DNA of 64,000 nt from Dendrocalamus latiflorus (GCA_017311315.1 CM029613.1:1676501-1740500), one strand, 5' to 3'; positions 30,725-42,967 are shown, counted from the stretch's first letter. Numbers and translations are program-made. Notes: generated by a model from the sequence alone, not told the origin.

Positions 30725-31704
30725 CCTTATATTTTCCAATAGAGAGAGAGTAATAATGTGAGTTTGCTAACAAGAAGTTAGAAACCGATTTATTTATTTT
30801 TCAAGTGGAAAAGAAGAAAATGATTTCTAGAAGAATTCGTTAGGAGTTGAAGAGACTACAACGTGAGCACACTCGTGCAAAATATATGGTGTCGTCCTCC
30901 CCCCCTCCCCCCTTGTGTTTCGTTTCCGTATACTCCATGATATAGTCGTGATTTCCAAGGGAATCGTGGGGATGATGATGACGGGCATCACCCGCATAAG
31001 TATCGTCGATAATGGGATGCTGCTGTGGATCGCCCCGTTTTACTTTTTTCTGTGGATGGAGTACACTCCCAATTAATCTAGTAGTACAGAACTTACGTAT
31101 AGTCCAATTCAGAGCGACCATGCTTTTGTGATGATGCGACATCATCAAGCTAGACCATGTGCTAAAACTGTATATTTCCACAAGCATATCTCAGCCTCCT
31201 TGTTCAGCCAGGATTAGCTTGAACTGGGTCCATTATTTCGCTTTTTTTCCCCCATGAAGATAACGATTAAAACCAAGACTCTTCCGGCCAGTATCACATG
31301 TGGAACTCACCCACTACACTATTGAGATAAAAAGTAAGACGAAACGATCGATACTTGCCGCCATCTAGTTTATGGAGAGGTTGGTCTTCGAATTCCCTAA
31401 TTCTTTTTCTTCTTAATGCAACGAAACGTAAAACTTTTGCGTATTCTCGAATTTTTTTCCTATGATTAAACGCACTCCACCAACGGTAAAATCAAAGTAA
31501 AAAAAATCACTTGCTGATGCACACATGCTCACTGATCAAAACAATTCTCACGCGCACTGAGAAAGATTGACGATTCATGCGAGGACAGCCGGAGCATCGT
31601 CCCATTGGTCAAAAGAGCGGTTTAGGAAACCAGCAGATCGCGGACAAGTTAAATATGCGCCCAATGATTATTATCTGCCGATGCTGGAAAGAACCCAACT
31701 CTGA
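30725..31704. other. Intergenic, nothing recognised
   Basis: AT-rich sequence with a C-rich run near 30900. No supported gene. Confidence 0.4.
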
Positions 31705-32244
31705 CAGGGGGCGGATCCACTCGAGGTGATGGGTGTTCACTTTGAACACCTAATTTTTTTAAAAAAAAATCTAAAATATATTAGATATATTACATATGTA
31801 TATTGTTAAGTGGGCCAAATGCTTTATGTTACCAATAGTTTTTGTAGCCTAATCTCCGCCCCTCGCTCACTCCTCAGCCCACCGGCCAGTTCAAATCAAA
31901 GCCCATCCGACGCCCCTCATTATCTCAAATTGGCCCATTTGGCCACTCCAATCTAGCCTAGCAACTCTTGAACCCTAGCCCCCTCTCTCTCATCTCTCAT
32001 TCTCTCTCGACCTCTCCTTGTTCCACAAATAGCCGCAACACAAGGGCAAGGCAGGCGACCTGGCGATGGGCTGACTGGAGGAGGCGGCGTGCGCGTGACG
32101 GACGTCGAACAACGTGGGGCGGCCGAGTGGGGTGAGGCCAGGAGGAGCCGAGGAAGATGTTGCGCTGTGACGACTTGTAACATTTGGCAATGGTCGAGCC
32201 AACGGGGGAACGAAACGAGTGTGCATCGTCACGACTGCGATAGC

Positions 32245-33195
32245 AGTAGGCCTGCAAACTTAAGCAATGATTTACAAAAGATAGATCAAGATATTGTTAA
32301 TGCTATTGATCTTATTTATTTGACAAAGACCCAATTACAATTATTGTGGGAAGATGATGGATTGGAAACATTTCTTAATGATGCCACTTCTTTTTTGTGA
32401 AATGTGGCATCAAAGTTGCTAAAATAGATGATTTCTATAAGCTGTTGAAAGATTTAAAACGTTCTTCAAAAAGTCAAGAACCTCTATCGCTTCTATGTTG
32501 AAATATTTTTAAGTGTCATTGATAGACAACTTCCAGTGTTTAATGACAGGTTTGATGAGGTAAGCACATAATTGCTTCTTTGTGTGGCGTCATTCAATCT
32601 TGCTGATTTATTTAGTGCTTATAATAAGGATACCTTGGTTATGCTTACTCAGTTTTATCCAAAGAATTTGTCAAGCATAGGCTTGATGTATCTTCCATTT
32701 CAACTTACACACCTCATTGCTGAGGCGTAGAGACGAAAGGTTTAGAAAAGTAAAAAATCTTGCCAAGCTTTCTGTTATGCTTATTCAAACAAAGAAGCAC
32801 CTTAATTATACAGTTGTTTACAAGCTTTTTAAATTGGTTTTATTCATCATATACCCTCCACTTAGATGGAAATTCAGGATTTACCCTCCTGGCCCACGTG
32901 TCAGTGACTTATGACGACCCCACATGTCATTGAGGTGGGAGGGTAAATCCTGAATTCCCTAAAAAGAGGGAGGGTATATGATCCAATCCCCCTTTTAAAT
33001 TGGTGCTAATTCTTCTTGTAGTAACTGCTAGTGTTTAGAAGGTATTTTCTTCAATGAATTACGTGAAAAATAAACTAAGAAGTAGAATGTGGGAGCAATA
33101 CTTGAATGGTTGCTTGGTTATATTTATCGAGTGATTATTAATTTTGTAAGTTAAGGATAATGACATCATATCTCGCTTCCAAGGCACGAAGGAAT
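32245..33195 (+). pseudogene. hAT transposase remnant (MYM-type zinc finger/DUF4371-like)
   Basis: The first piece, to the stop at 32398-32400, reads QKIDQDIVNAIDLI followed by LTKTQLQLLWEDDGLETFL. The following pieces, in other frames, include FLSVIDRQLPVFNDRFDEV, FSAYNKDTLVMLTQFYP and RRRDERFRKVKNLAKLSVML with KKHLNYTVVYKLFKLVL. After the 154-bp insert the reading resumes with LLVVTASV and MNYVKNKLRSRMWEQYLNGC. These blocks follow the order of the C-terminal half of plant hAT transposase-like proteins with TTF/MYM-type fingers, ending in the dimerisation region. There are several stops and frame changes, so no active enzyme is made. Assignment is by family memory. Confidence 0.7.
32839..32992. 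mobile_element. 154-bp MULE-like MITE inside the hAT transposase
   Basis: The insert is flanked by an exact 12-base duplication, TTTTAAATTGGT (32827-32838 and 32993-33004). It is nearly palindromic: ATCATATACCCTCC and AATTCAGGATTTACCCTCC on the left recur inverted on the right. It interrupts the transposase text between KLVL and LLVVTASV, which gives independent proof of insertion. The long duplication fits a Mutator-like mover (usually 9-11 bp). Confidence 0.8.
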
Positions 33196-33900
33196 GTTGA
33201 GTTAATTTGTATTTTTTTAATTATTTTGTAATTAATTTCTCTAAGTTATTTGCAATGTTGTTTATGATATAAACAATTTGTACTTTAATTTTTGCTATTA
33301 TGAACCTTTTATGTTTTTATATTAAACAATGTTTTAATAACTTCGAACACCTATCTTAAAAATCTTGATTCCACCACCGCCAACTCATTGTATCTTTTGA
33401 TCTCAATTTGCCGTATTAGCTCTATCGATCGATCGAGCAAGCCTTTTATATAATCAATGAGTGCGTATGATGCGCGAAGTGCCACATCATTTGGATAAAC
33501 CCCCGCAATTAACAAACATCGGATTGCGGAATCTCCAATTAAGAACGGCATTAGTGCATGTGTACGTACGCGTCCACATGTGTGAACGGAGGGAGATCAG
33601 CTCGTGGTTCTGGTGGGCGGGCATGACATGTAACCAAAGATGAGTAAGCAAGCACTTAAAAAGACGTAATCTCCCAATAAAAGCGCGCCCTTTTGGTGAT
33701 ACGACAGACATTGGGTTGCACTCGCAGATGAGATATTGAGATATGCTATGATGTATGAATAAATAAATAAATAAATACATCTATATCTCCATCAGCCATG
33801 TAAATATATATGTTCGTGATTAATATGGAGCAGTACTCAATTATAAGCACTTAAAAAGATGTAATCTTCCCATAAAAGCGCGCCCTTTTGGTGTGTTTAC

Positions 33901-33990
33901 ATGTATGTATGTATGTATGTATGTATGTATGTATGTATGTATGTATGTATGTATGTATGTATGTATGTATGTATGTATGTATGTATGTAT
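33901..33990. repeat. (ATGT)n microsatellite
   Basis: About 22 tetranucleotide units, seen directly. The Tyr-rich open frames over it are artefacts of the repeat. Confidence 0.95.
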
Positions 33991-34947
33991 TCCCTCAGGC
34001 CAGCTCTCCATCATCCATGTACATATATATGTTCGTGATTTACATGGAGCGGTACTCAATTATAGTAGTAATATGGGCTAGGCATGTTCGAGTTAGAGGA
34101 ATCACTCCAACTAAAGATGGTGGCATAAAGTAAAGACGTAATCTGCCAATAAAAGCACGCCCTTTTGGTGATTAGACAGACATTGGGTTGCACTTGCAGA
34201 CGAGACATTGAGCGCTATTCTGCATGTAGTTTGTGCTCCAACAAATTAACATCGGTTGTTCGAAAAATTATTATTGGCTGTGAAGAAAGTTACTACTGGT
34301 TACATACTGTGAGCATTGGCAGTAACTTCGCTCGCTACTGATGGTAACTTCATGCAGAATCGATGATAACTTTTCAACACTGTAAATATTTGACAATAAC
34401 TTTATTCAGAACCAATGGTAATTTCATTCAGAATTGTCAGTAACTTATCCATGTATTCTACACCTGCGCGCTGGTTAGTGCATGTATACATACGTGCAAG
34501 CACGCTACATGCGGGTCGCTGGCTAGATTCATGTGCGCTTGTGTATAACATGGTTAATGTATGGGATAGTAACTTTACAAATGTAAGTAACTTGATGAAT
34601 TACTGATGATAACTTTATGTTCAAGAGACAGTAACTTTCCGTAGCATTACAATGTGAAAGATATCACGTGAGAATTGTAAGTAATTAACTTCGTGAATTA
34701 TCGATGATAATTTTATATTTAGAAGATAGTAAATTCACTTGCATACATGCACGCAGCAGGAGACATAAGAGAATAAATGCATTTGACTTGTGCTTTTTTA
34801 TCTTGTTTACAAGCTAAAAAATGCAATAACTCTTTCACTAAAAGTCTAATTTGCGATCCATTTTCAACATTATGTTTGAAATTGCGAGCTTAAAAAAAAT
34901 AAGATACATATTGAATACGTTTTGATGTTACGAAAATCATGTCATAT

Positions 34948-35080
34948 AAAGTTACTATCGTGTATGAGTGAAATTACTGTTAAATACATATAGAGTTACT
35001 GTCAATTTTATAGTGTTATAAACGGACAATAACTCTATATGTATTTAGCAGTAACTTTACTCACACATGGTAGTAATTTT
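34948..35080. repeat. 56-bp-arm inverted repeat in a TAACTTT-rich region
   Basis: Arms at 34948-35003 and 35025-35080 are separated by 21 bases. They pair at 48 of 56 positions, and all eight mismatches that I count are transitions. The surrounding kilobase (34200-35275) contains over twenty copies of AGTAACTT/GATAACTT-like motifs. Confidence 0.75.
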
Positions 35081-37423
35081 CCTGTATGAGTTATTTGCTA
35101 TTGACATGCGCAGTTCTCTCTCCTCTCAATGCATGCATATTGACAATAATTTTACTCACACACAGTAGTAATTTCATGAATTACGGATGATAACTATAAG
35201 TAACTTCATATATTACAGATGATAACTTAATGTACATATGATAGCAACTTTACTATAATTAACAAACACTAGTAACTGAGCATGGGGTAAGATGGTAGAG
35301 TGGTTGATTGGTTGGGTCAGTTACGGGCGCCGCGCGCTTATTCTACGCGTAGACATTGATTAGTGTGTGTGTAGGAAAAGAAAATGGTTTCATACTCTTG
35401 GGAATACGTACTCTCATTTCTCATATACTGCTTTAATGGTGTTATTATACTTCTTTATTTATTTGAATATACTTTAATAATGATTATAATATACACCAAA
35501 ATGAATTCCATAAAAAATTTCATAAAAATCCATTTTTATAGCATAATTTGCGTATATAGACATTTTATGTATAGAAAAGGGTATATAGCAAAAATAAAAG
35601 GTTCCGATAAAAAATTTCAACCAAGTCATATTGGAGTATCTTAGAATTAGTATGTAAATATACCAAAAGTGATAAAAGGTATAAAATATTCGTTTAACTG
35701 GTATATTAGAAGTGGGAGTATGTACTTCCGTAAGTACGGAATAAGCTTTTGGAAAAGAAAAATGATATATTTGTATGTATATATGTATTCCTTCAGGCCA
35801 GCTCTCCATCCATGTACATGTATATGTTCGTGATTAATATGGTGTAGTACTCAATTATAGTACAGTTATATGGGGTAGGCATGTTCCGAGTCAAGAGGAA
35901 TCACACAAAAATTAAAGATGGAGGCATAAACTAAAGACGTAATCTCCCAATAAAAGCGCGCCCTTTTGGAGATACGACATTGCGTTGCACTTGCAGATGA
36001 GATATTGAGATATGGATGCGATGCATTGTATATATATTCCCTCAGGCCCCATCATTCATGTAAATATTATGTTCGTGATTAATATCACTACTACAAAGAA
36101 GATTATACTAGACGTCTCATTACAGACGGTTATATATAATCCATCAGTGTTAAGCTACAATGTAGGTATCTCAGATGATTTTACTAGCGTAACCGTCTAT
36201 ATTACAACTGACAGTAAGACCCTTTGTGATACATCACAGATGACGGTTTTTGTCAAAAGCCGTATGCGATAATATTCTTGTATATACAGAGGCAAAAACC
36301 TAACTCACTACTGTGCCACACACTTAGCTTTTCCAACACACCCACGCGGCCGCGTGTCTTCTCAGCTCCCACACCCGCACGACCACGTGTCTTCTCGGCT
36401 CCCCCTTTCTCCACCATTGGCGCCGTCGCTGCACCTCCATTGTGCCTCTGCCAAATCCCACTGCCTAGCTCTTCCTCCTCCACTTCACCACTGACCGTCC
36501 AGCTCCTTCCCTCTGGCGTGTTGCCGCTCGCCCCACCAAGCGCCGCCCTCCTCCCTCCTCGGCTTCGATTAGCCTCCGCCAAGTGGATCATCCTCGGCCT
36601 CTTCTTCCTCTACAGCAACTACCATCTCCACCGGCCTCGGTGTCATCTTCTTCCTCATGGCTTTATTTTACATGTTGACTTCTCTCTTCAATGATGTATG
36701 AGATAGCTGACTCCAAAAAATGGTATATGAGATAGCCTAATCGGTGCTCTTCTATCCATCTACTCATATGTGTTGCAACCTATTCCAAATTTCAACTAAT
36801 TCAATGTTTAAAATATCAATTAACTTGATTTTCTTAATGTTTGTATCAACATGCAATTCGGTGGCAACTATGCCTACTGGGACATAGATTTTTCATTACT
36901 TATCCATATTTATAAGGCTATTGTTTACAAATAAGTAGACTAAATGTTTTGGATAGAAATCATGGAATAAATAACTAGGTGTTGCTCAAATGTGATCCTA
37001 CCATAATTTTAAGCTCAATTGCATTCAATGATCTCACATGTTTTGCTTTAGACAGTAGTAATAGTTGAATTAAAGTGGGCTCATTATATACCTTTTAGCA
37101 AAATATAGATATAATTTATTTTCAAAGTATATTTGAAATGATATTACAATGTTGTGCTGGTATGACCTCTTGAAAAAATGTATAATTAATAGACTAATTT
37201 AGTTAGCCTATTAATTAGGTCTTTAGACACTATATAATAATAATGTGCATCGTATTTAGTCTACGATATTCAGTTTGTGTTTTATATATCCTATACTGAA
37301 ATGCAATTTTAATACTTTATAGATAACAACTAAGCAAGATGGTGTCTACTTAGTCTTGGGCTTAGTTTCACCGAATGCGTCCGATAGCCATACCAAAGGA
37401 GCAACTAAACAAGAGGGCCAAGC

Positions 37424-37640
37424 AATATCAAAAATGCCTGAGGGTGAAATGACCATCATGGAGGTCAATCCAGTTGGAGTCCCTCTACATCCCAAGAAAA
37501 GCAGTGGCCGCATTCTGGACCACCTGTGGAATAGTTGCAAGGGAACGGGTCCCCATCACCACACCAAGCTAGAAGCCTCTGACGTGTGAAGAGAAAGAGC
37601 AGCTTTGGGAGGAGGTCTCAAGGTTTTTCGAGATCGGGGA
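37424..37640 (+). pseudogene. En/Spm-associated (Ptta-like) protein remnant
   Basis: The frame to the stop at 37587-37589 contains KMPEGEMTIMEVNPVGVPLH followed by PKKSSGRILDHLWNSCKGTG. After one frame change EKEQLWEEVSRFFEI follows. The arrangement, a valine-asparagine-x-x-G start, a long helix and a final W-x-x-V-x-x-x-F segment, resembles the conserved block of plant En/Spm Ptta-type transposon proteins. Fit with the host CACTA element supports it. It is short and broken. Confidence 0.5.
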
Positions 37641-37643
37641 ATG

Positions 37644-38103
37644 GCTTATCTTTTGATATTGAGGTAGTCAACTAGACAACATAAAGTCACAATTTACTTA
37701 TTCTTGATTTAGATGAATGGTGCCCACATATTTCATGATAACACTAACATAGTTTTGCATATCCCATAATTTAAATGATTTAGAGATAAAGTCAGGTCTC
37801 ATATCACACTTGACAGTTAAAACTATGTCAGTCAGAGTTTTAAAATAACTACTACTCCGACTGACATAATTTTAGCTGTCCAGTGTGATATTTTAAAACT
37901 CTGACTGACATAATTTTAGCTGTCCAGTGTGATATGGGATAGATTTGGTTTTGTCTATAGCTTATTTAAATTGTGAGGTGTGTAAAACTATGTTAATATT
38001 ACTATGAAATATATGGGCATCATTCATCTAAATCAAGAATAAGTAAGTTGTGAGTTGTGACTTTATGTTGTCTAGTTGACTACCTCAATGCCAAAAGATA
38101 AGC
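37644..38103. repeat. 460-bp long inverted repeat (hairpin)
   Basis: The left arm starts GCTTATCTTTTGATATTGAGG at 37644 minus one base of context, and the right arm ends with its inverse at 38103. Arms of about 210 bases pair with high identity, with small indels, up to a centre near 37855-37890 that holds a duplicated CTGTCCAGTGTGATAT segment. A third, direct copy of the segment with TGCCCACATATTT follows at 38114-38170. Confidence 0.8.
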
Positions 38104-38164
38104 AATTGTAGGATGCCCACATATTTTATGGTAACACTAACATAGTCTTGCACACCCCACAATT

Positions 38165-38410
38165 CACTTTGAGTTATAATTTGCTTATCTGTACTCTGTT
38201 TACTTGTTTTCGGAGAGCATGACTAACATTTCCTGAGGTTAGCCGAAAAACAAGAAATTTTTAGCTATGAAAAGAACTATACATAAACATTCTTTTGTAA
38301 TTGATTTTGAGTTGTAGTTCACTTATCTGTCATTTATCTGTAATATGTTTGCTTATTTTCAGAGGGCATGCCTCGCATTTTCTGATGCTACCAGAAAAAC
38401 AGTTTTTTAG
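38165..38410. repeat. Tandem pair, about 130-bp unit
   Basis: TTTGAGTTATAATTTGCTTATCTGT at 38167 and a similar text at 38306 are each followed by TGTTTGCTTATTTTC-like and GAGAGCATG/GAGGGCATG blocks. The units are diverged. They lie within the CACTA remnant. The first quoted string is given for location only. Confidence 0.45.
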
Positions 38411-38642
38411 ACATACAAAAAACTATCATAGACGGTTTCTAATATGAAACCATCTGTGATATATAGACTATCATAGACGATTTTTTGTATTAGTCATCTG
38501 TGATATGTTGTATATTATAGACGGTTATTTTTAAAATTTATCTGTGTTATGACTTATTATAGACGATTTGGAAGCTATATAATAAATCAGATGGTTCAGA
38601 AATCGTCTATGATAAAGATTACAAATTATTCATGATGATCCG

Positions 38643-38884
38643 ATATGTACTCAATCATAGTATAGTTATATTGGCTAGGCATGTTCGAGTTAAGAGGAAT
38701 CACTCAAACTACAGATGGTGGCTTAAACTATGTAAAACCCGTGGAAGAATCACAGAAAGACATGACCTCGATACGCATGCGGCCACGAGAGATAAGGATG
38801 GCTGTGGATCGTTTCTGTAATATTTTGTTACCACCGGCCTCTTACGAACAGTCGGCAAGTTAGAGCTTGCACGCATAGTATACG

Positions 38885-38923
<39 letters not shown>

Positions 38924-39889
38924 CTCTCCGTGTCTTTTGGGTAAAAGAAAGAGATCTCTGGCCGGGCTAGCTTATGAGGTCAGTACACATTAGGCGTAAC
39001 ACACAGACGGATAGAAAGCAACACAAGACGATCACTTCACACCTTTCAGTGAACACGCAAGATAGGAAGTGCGATCGTCACCCACGCGCTCCAAATAATA
39101 TGCATCGTCTTCCCATGGTAGCCCACACGCGCGGATTACTTTCCGGAAAGCAAAGCTAATATACGCTGATCGATCCTACATATATCCTACGAAAAAATGC
39201 CCCTTTTTCAGTTTTGTAAATTATCCAGCCGGCCTCTCCTAAACAAACAAATCGATCGGAATCGCCTGGGATTAAGAAGAGATCGGAGATGGAGATTTGT
39301 AGATACACACAGAGAGAGAGAGAGAAGGGGGGGGGGGGGGGGGGGGGGAGAGAGCGCATGGCAGTGGCAGCGTGTGTCAGACTGGCAGGTCGATGGGCAG
39401 TGCCGCAGCAAGCTAGCCATGTCGACGACTGTTAAGAATACAGCTAGCTGCGAGACTACTGCAACATTGCTTCAGGGGGGATGCATCTGAGGAATCGATC
39501 GGCATGTCAATATGTCATAGTCCAGTGTCCACAGTTCGGGTATTTCTTCTTGGCCGTGACTCATAATTGATGACTATATATATAGCTAATGATTTTGAGT
39601 CTTAATATAAATATTTATACAAAACGAATTAAATAGGGATGAAACGATAAATTACTTTAAAAAACTATTCCAATAAATCGTTTCAAAAACCAATAACAAA
39701 CTAATCTATTTATTTATTTAAAAGTAGTCGTAAGCTATAAGCAATGATGTGAAAAGAAGTGAACACCACGCTGCTCCCTCGCCTGCCTATCTCCTCCACC
39801 TTGGCTCCGCTGCGCCCCCACGCGCGCAGAAACACACTCCATACGGACATAGTGATGGGCACACAAGCCTGGTCCCTTGAGGCCTCCGC
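38643..39889. other. Intergenic with simple repeats
   Basis: Contains the tail of repeat block B (38643-38730), a (CT)n run at 38886-38919 and a GA-then-G run at 39311-39348. No gene supported. Confidence 0.5.
39327..39348. repeat. Run of 22 consecutive G
   Basis: Seen directly; preceded by GA repeats and followed by AGAGAG. It could form a G-quadruplex and is prone to length error in sequencing. Confidence 0.9.
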
Positions 39890-40205
39890 TGTAACGCCCT
39901 ATGGTCCAAACCGGCTTAGGTCTAACCCTATTCTTGACAGGTCACGCACACGTAGCAACTCACTTGCACTTTCGTCCTCGTTTCGCGCAAAATGGTTAAC
40001 CAGATGTTGCTACCGTTGGAAGCCCTAGACTTATATGTTAGTACTTCTCAAGCTAAACTAGTAAGGTGGGACTAATCCACACCCTCATATACACATATAC
40101 ATATAGACCAACATATGCTTAATTTTACAAGATCCAAGTTATCACATGTACCCCTTAAAGAACCCAACGTTTTCGTCGACCCAACGTACCCACATACCCA
40201 CATTG
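39890..40205 (-). mobile_element. Truncated TRIM copy
   Basis: One terminal repeat (39890-40146, TGTAACGCCC to ATCACA) and about 58 bases of the adjacent middle region match the TRIM at 29994-30719. The other terminal repeat is missing. Confidence 0.75.
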
Positions 40206-41969
40206 CGTGCATGTATCAGCTGGCCGCGCGCGCTCGCATACGTATGGCACATGCCGCGTTCAATTTCACGGTGCTGACACGGCGCTGATCAAACGCGAAT
40301 AGAGCTACTCGCCAGCGAAAGCAACCCTAGGCATGAGTGTATGAACAATCATTGGCATGTGGATCCCCTGAACTAACACTTGTTGCTACCTGATAGGGCG
40401 GCTCACCTGTGGAGCTAGTCGGTGAAATTAAGCAGGGTTAGTTTCGTAGTGTCGTTCGTACCAAGTTTTGTTCTACATGTATGCACGACGTACTAGCTAG
40501 CAATAGTGTTGCATAGGTAGGACCATACATATGCATGCCATCCATTTGGAAATTGTTTCTTTCGAGTGTTAATTCCACGTTGCGTGCGTTTCCGCAAATT
40601 AATTCCCATGAAATTACCTGTATGATTGTTTTTCCTGGAACATGCACGTGGGGCTAGCTAGCCACTGGCAGCTTCATGTTCTCTGCTAGAACCTAGAAAT
40701 TGATTTGCGGTAAATTTCTACCGAAAATGTAAGGCTACATGCACTGTTGCTCCAAGATTCTTGATCCGAAGCTGTTTCTATGCTTTTTTTAACAGTAATT
40801 TACGTAATTTTTAAAGTACAATAAATAGTGGATAAATGTTACTTATTTCTTCATATATTTTGATATTAGTATCACTCTTATTAATTAAAGATAAAAGTAT
40901 AGAATTACTTCTCTTCGTTATCCTTTTCTCTCCCTCTCCCAGCTCGGCTTCAGGCACGGCAAGCCGCATCTTCATCCAGAAGCCCCAAACCTCATCGTCG
41001 AGCCGTGCCACCAGCGAAAACCTTACTAGGTCGAGGCGACAGCGCTGCTCACGACTGACGGTGAAGGACAGGTGGCTCGCTGCTGCGGGAGGAGTCGAGC
41101 CACCGCGGAGAGTAGGGCATGAATCTCGAGGCGTGATGAATGGCTCAGATAACAAAGGTATACAAGTGCTTGCAGAAAAATTGCAATTAAATTTCTACTT
41201 GTAGTCCATTCATGCGAGAAGTCTCCGTTTTAGACTCTTCACGGAGTCTTGCATCTACTTGTATATACTACTACTATTTGTCTTATAAATTAACATATTC
41301 CATACTTTATTCCACGAGCTGTGAGACGTTGCAAGTCTTGTACCAAGTCGTTTCTTGCAATTACTACTCTATAGACTTGCCCACATGACAACACAAGAGG
41401 GCACAACATATAGCAACGGGTCTGACCAGATTAAATTCTGTTCTGATAATTTTTCCTTCATGCATATCCAGCAAGGGCACAATTAGCCGCACACTGAAAG
41501 ATCTAAGCCAACTTGCTCCTTTAGCTTATTAGTAGAAGCCTATCGACTTTATGACTCGTCATTTGTCAACTAGTTTGCACACTATTAACATATACATATC
41601 CCATGCTCTCTTGGAACGAATGCATGCTAAAATCCAACACAGCCGACTTCAGTGCAAATATCATATTGGAGTATATATACACAATTGGATACCTCATTGA
41701 CCTTATTTAAGTTTGGTCAGTAAGCACGATCGTTACTAATATATATATTGATGTCTAGCTAATTAACTATATATCTTGGACAATAATCTAGGCCGATAAG
41801 ATGATGAACCGTATATGTAAGAAATAGCAACGTTTGATGAGCACGAGGGGGCGTAACCCGGGCGGCCTGGGTTCCATCTCCAGCAGGCACATGCGTGAAA
41901 AAAAACCTATTTAAAAAAAACAATGTTAAGAACTATTAAGCGAAGCAATTTAGCTACTTTCGATTTCAG

Positions 41970-42210
41970 CCCCGTTCGTTTCAGCTTCTGGCTTATTTTC
42001 TACTATTCATAAATTTCATCTTTTTTTATTTCTTTTCGCTTTTTTGCCGGTTCTTTTTTATATTTGTTTGCGTTGTCCGAGATGAGCTAACATCTTTTTT
42101 CTATTTTTAAAATTTAATTACGGCAAATAAATCACCTTCAGTTACAGTAAAATTTCAGCCAGTTACAATGTATTTTTAACCATAAGTTACAGCTTTTCAG
42201 CCCAACCGAG
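41970..42210. mobile_element. MITE related to 27316-27563 and 47025-47293
   Basis: Shared text includes TTCAGCTTCTGGCTTATTTT, CTATTCATAAATTTC, GATGAGCTAACAT and TTTTCAGCCCAAC. End points are approximate. Confidence 0.55.
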
Positions 42211-42945
42211 TAGTGCCTAAATCTCAACAGACCATACAATTGCGACCTCCTGTGCATCCAGTTTTAACCATTAGAGCCATCACACAGTTTATACATACGC
42301 GAGCGTGTTTATCTATCTATCTATTCTTGCTATGAGAAGAATTTTAAAAAATAGGAACAGTCAGTTTCATGTTGTAGGCATTCACAAAACCAAATTCCAG
42401 TTGCCCAATCCTAAAAATGAAAGCTCGGCTAGCTAGCAAGACCCAGCGCGTACGGTGAACAGTCAAGTAAAAATACGAATCAAGAAAACAGCACTGTCGA
42501 CGTGGACATGCATAATATATCCCATCTAGAACTTCCAGAAAATTCTGCCACCCCATCTGCATCACCATTTACTTCCACAGAGACCTGTAGCATAAACGCA
42601 AAAAATGGATCAGCATCTCGGCATCGATCCAGGCACTACTACTTTTCTCCTCCCAGACATCAGAAACCAAACACACAACAAAAAATAGTTGTCTAAATAT
42701 TATCTGGATATTTTTTTCTAACAATTATCTAGATTTAAAATCGTTGGATTAAAAATCCAACGGCCTCCTTTTTTAGAGGAGGGGGAGATTTTTTTAGAGG
42801 GGGTGGAGGAGAATTAATGGTCATTGGATCTCTAATTTAATGATCGTAAATCTGGATGATAGTTAGAAAGAAAATATTCGGATGATATTTATCAATACCC
42901 ACAAAAATTTGCAAGGATGACACAAAAAAATTTACCACATCCACA

Positions 42946-42967
42946 CATGCATGCATGCATGGCCAAT
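42946..42967 (+). promoter_or_regulatory. RY repeat and CCAAT box upstream of the RAV gene
   Basis: CATGCATGCATGCATGG (42946-42961) contains overlapping RY motifs (CATGCA), and CCAAT follows at 42963-42967. They lie about 250 bases upstream of the TATA box. RY motifs are bound by B3 factors of the ABI3/FUS3/LEC2 group. Function here is inferred. Confidence 0.45.

Larger units (their letters stand above)
31705..33382 (+). mobile_element. Decayed hAT element carrying a transposase remnant
   Basis: The left end CAGGGGGCGGATCCAC is hAT-like. Toward the right end the sequence CGAACACC and then GATTCCACCACCGCCA mirrors the left end in inverted form (GGTGTTC, GGCGG). Flanks AACTCTGA and AACTCATT agree only at five of eight bases, so the target duplication is doubtful. 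Inside lies a broken transposase, itself split by a small insertion at 32839-32992. Confidence 0.6.
33650..36085. repeat. Repeated segments of one unrecognised element
   Basis: Two text blocks recur. Block A, about AAAGACGTAATCTCCCAATA followed by AAAGCGCGCCCTTTTGG, is at 33661, 33852, 34134 and 35934. Block B, with TATGTTCGTGATTAATATGG and GGCATGTTCGAG, is at 33808, 34027, 35824, 36068 and, after the CACTA insertion, at 38643-38710. The order B-then-A is kept, so the segment seems to have been duplicated several times. The interval 34200-35275 contains an unrelated TAACTTT-rich insert. Confidence 0.65.
36086..38642. mobile_element. CACTA-type element, decayed right end
   Basis: The left terminus CACTACTACAAAGAAG is typical. 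Subterminal motifs of the ACAGACGGTT / CATAGACGGTT type occur at 36120-36270 and again at 38425-38615. The insertion splits repeat block B (GTTCGTGATTAATAT at 36069-36085, continued by ATATGTACTCAATCATAG at 38643), which fixes the right boundary although no clean terminal AGTAGTG remains. Inside are a Pro/Ser-rich leader-like stretch (36300-36690), a decayed coding remnant and a long hairpin. Confidence 0.75.

Noticed and set aside
33841..34133. Frames made of IHTY and MYVC repeats
   Set aside because: Translations of the ATGT microsatellite.
33650..36085. CRISPR-like array of repeats
   Set aside because: Units are long, diverged and irregularly spaced in a plant nuclear context.
36278..36694. 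138-codon Pro/Ser-rich frame
   Set aside because: Low complexity, lies within the CACTA element, no domain; likely leader sequence of the element.
40836..41204. Two opposing frames of about 120 codons
   Set aside because: Ser/Arg-rich without recognised domain; the minus and plus frames overlap.
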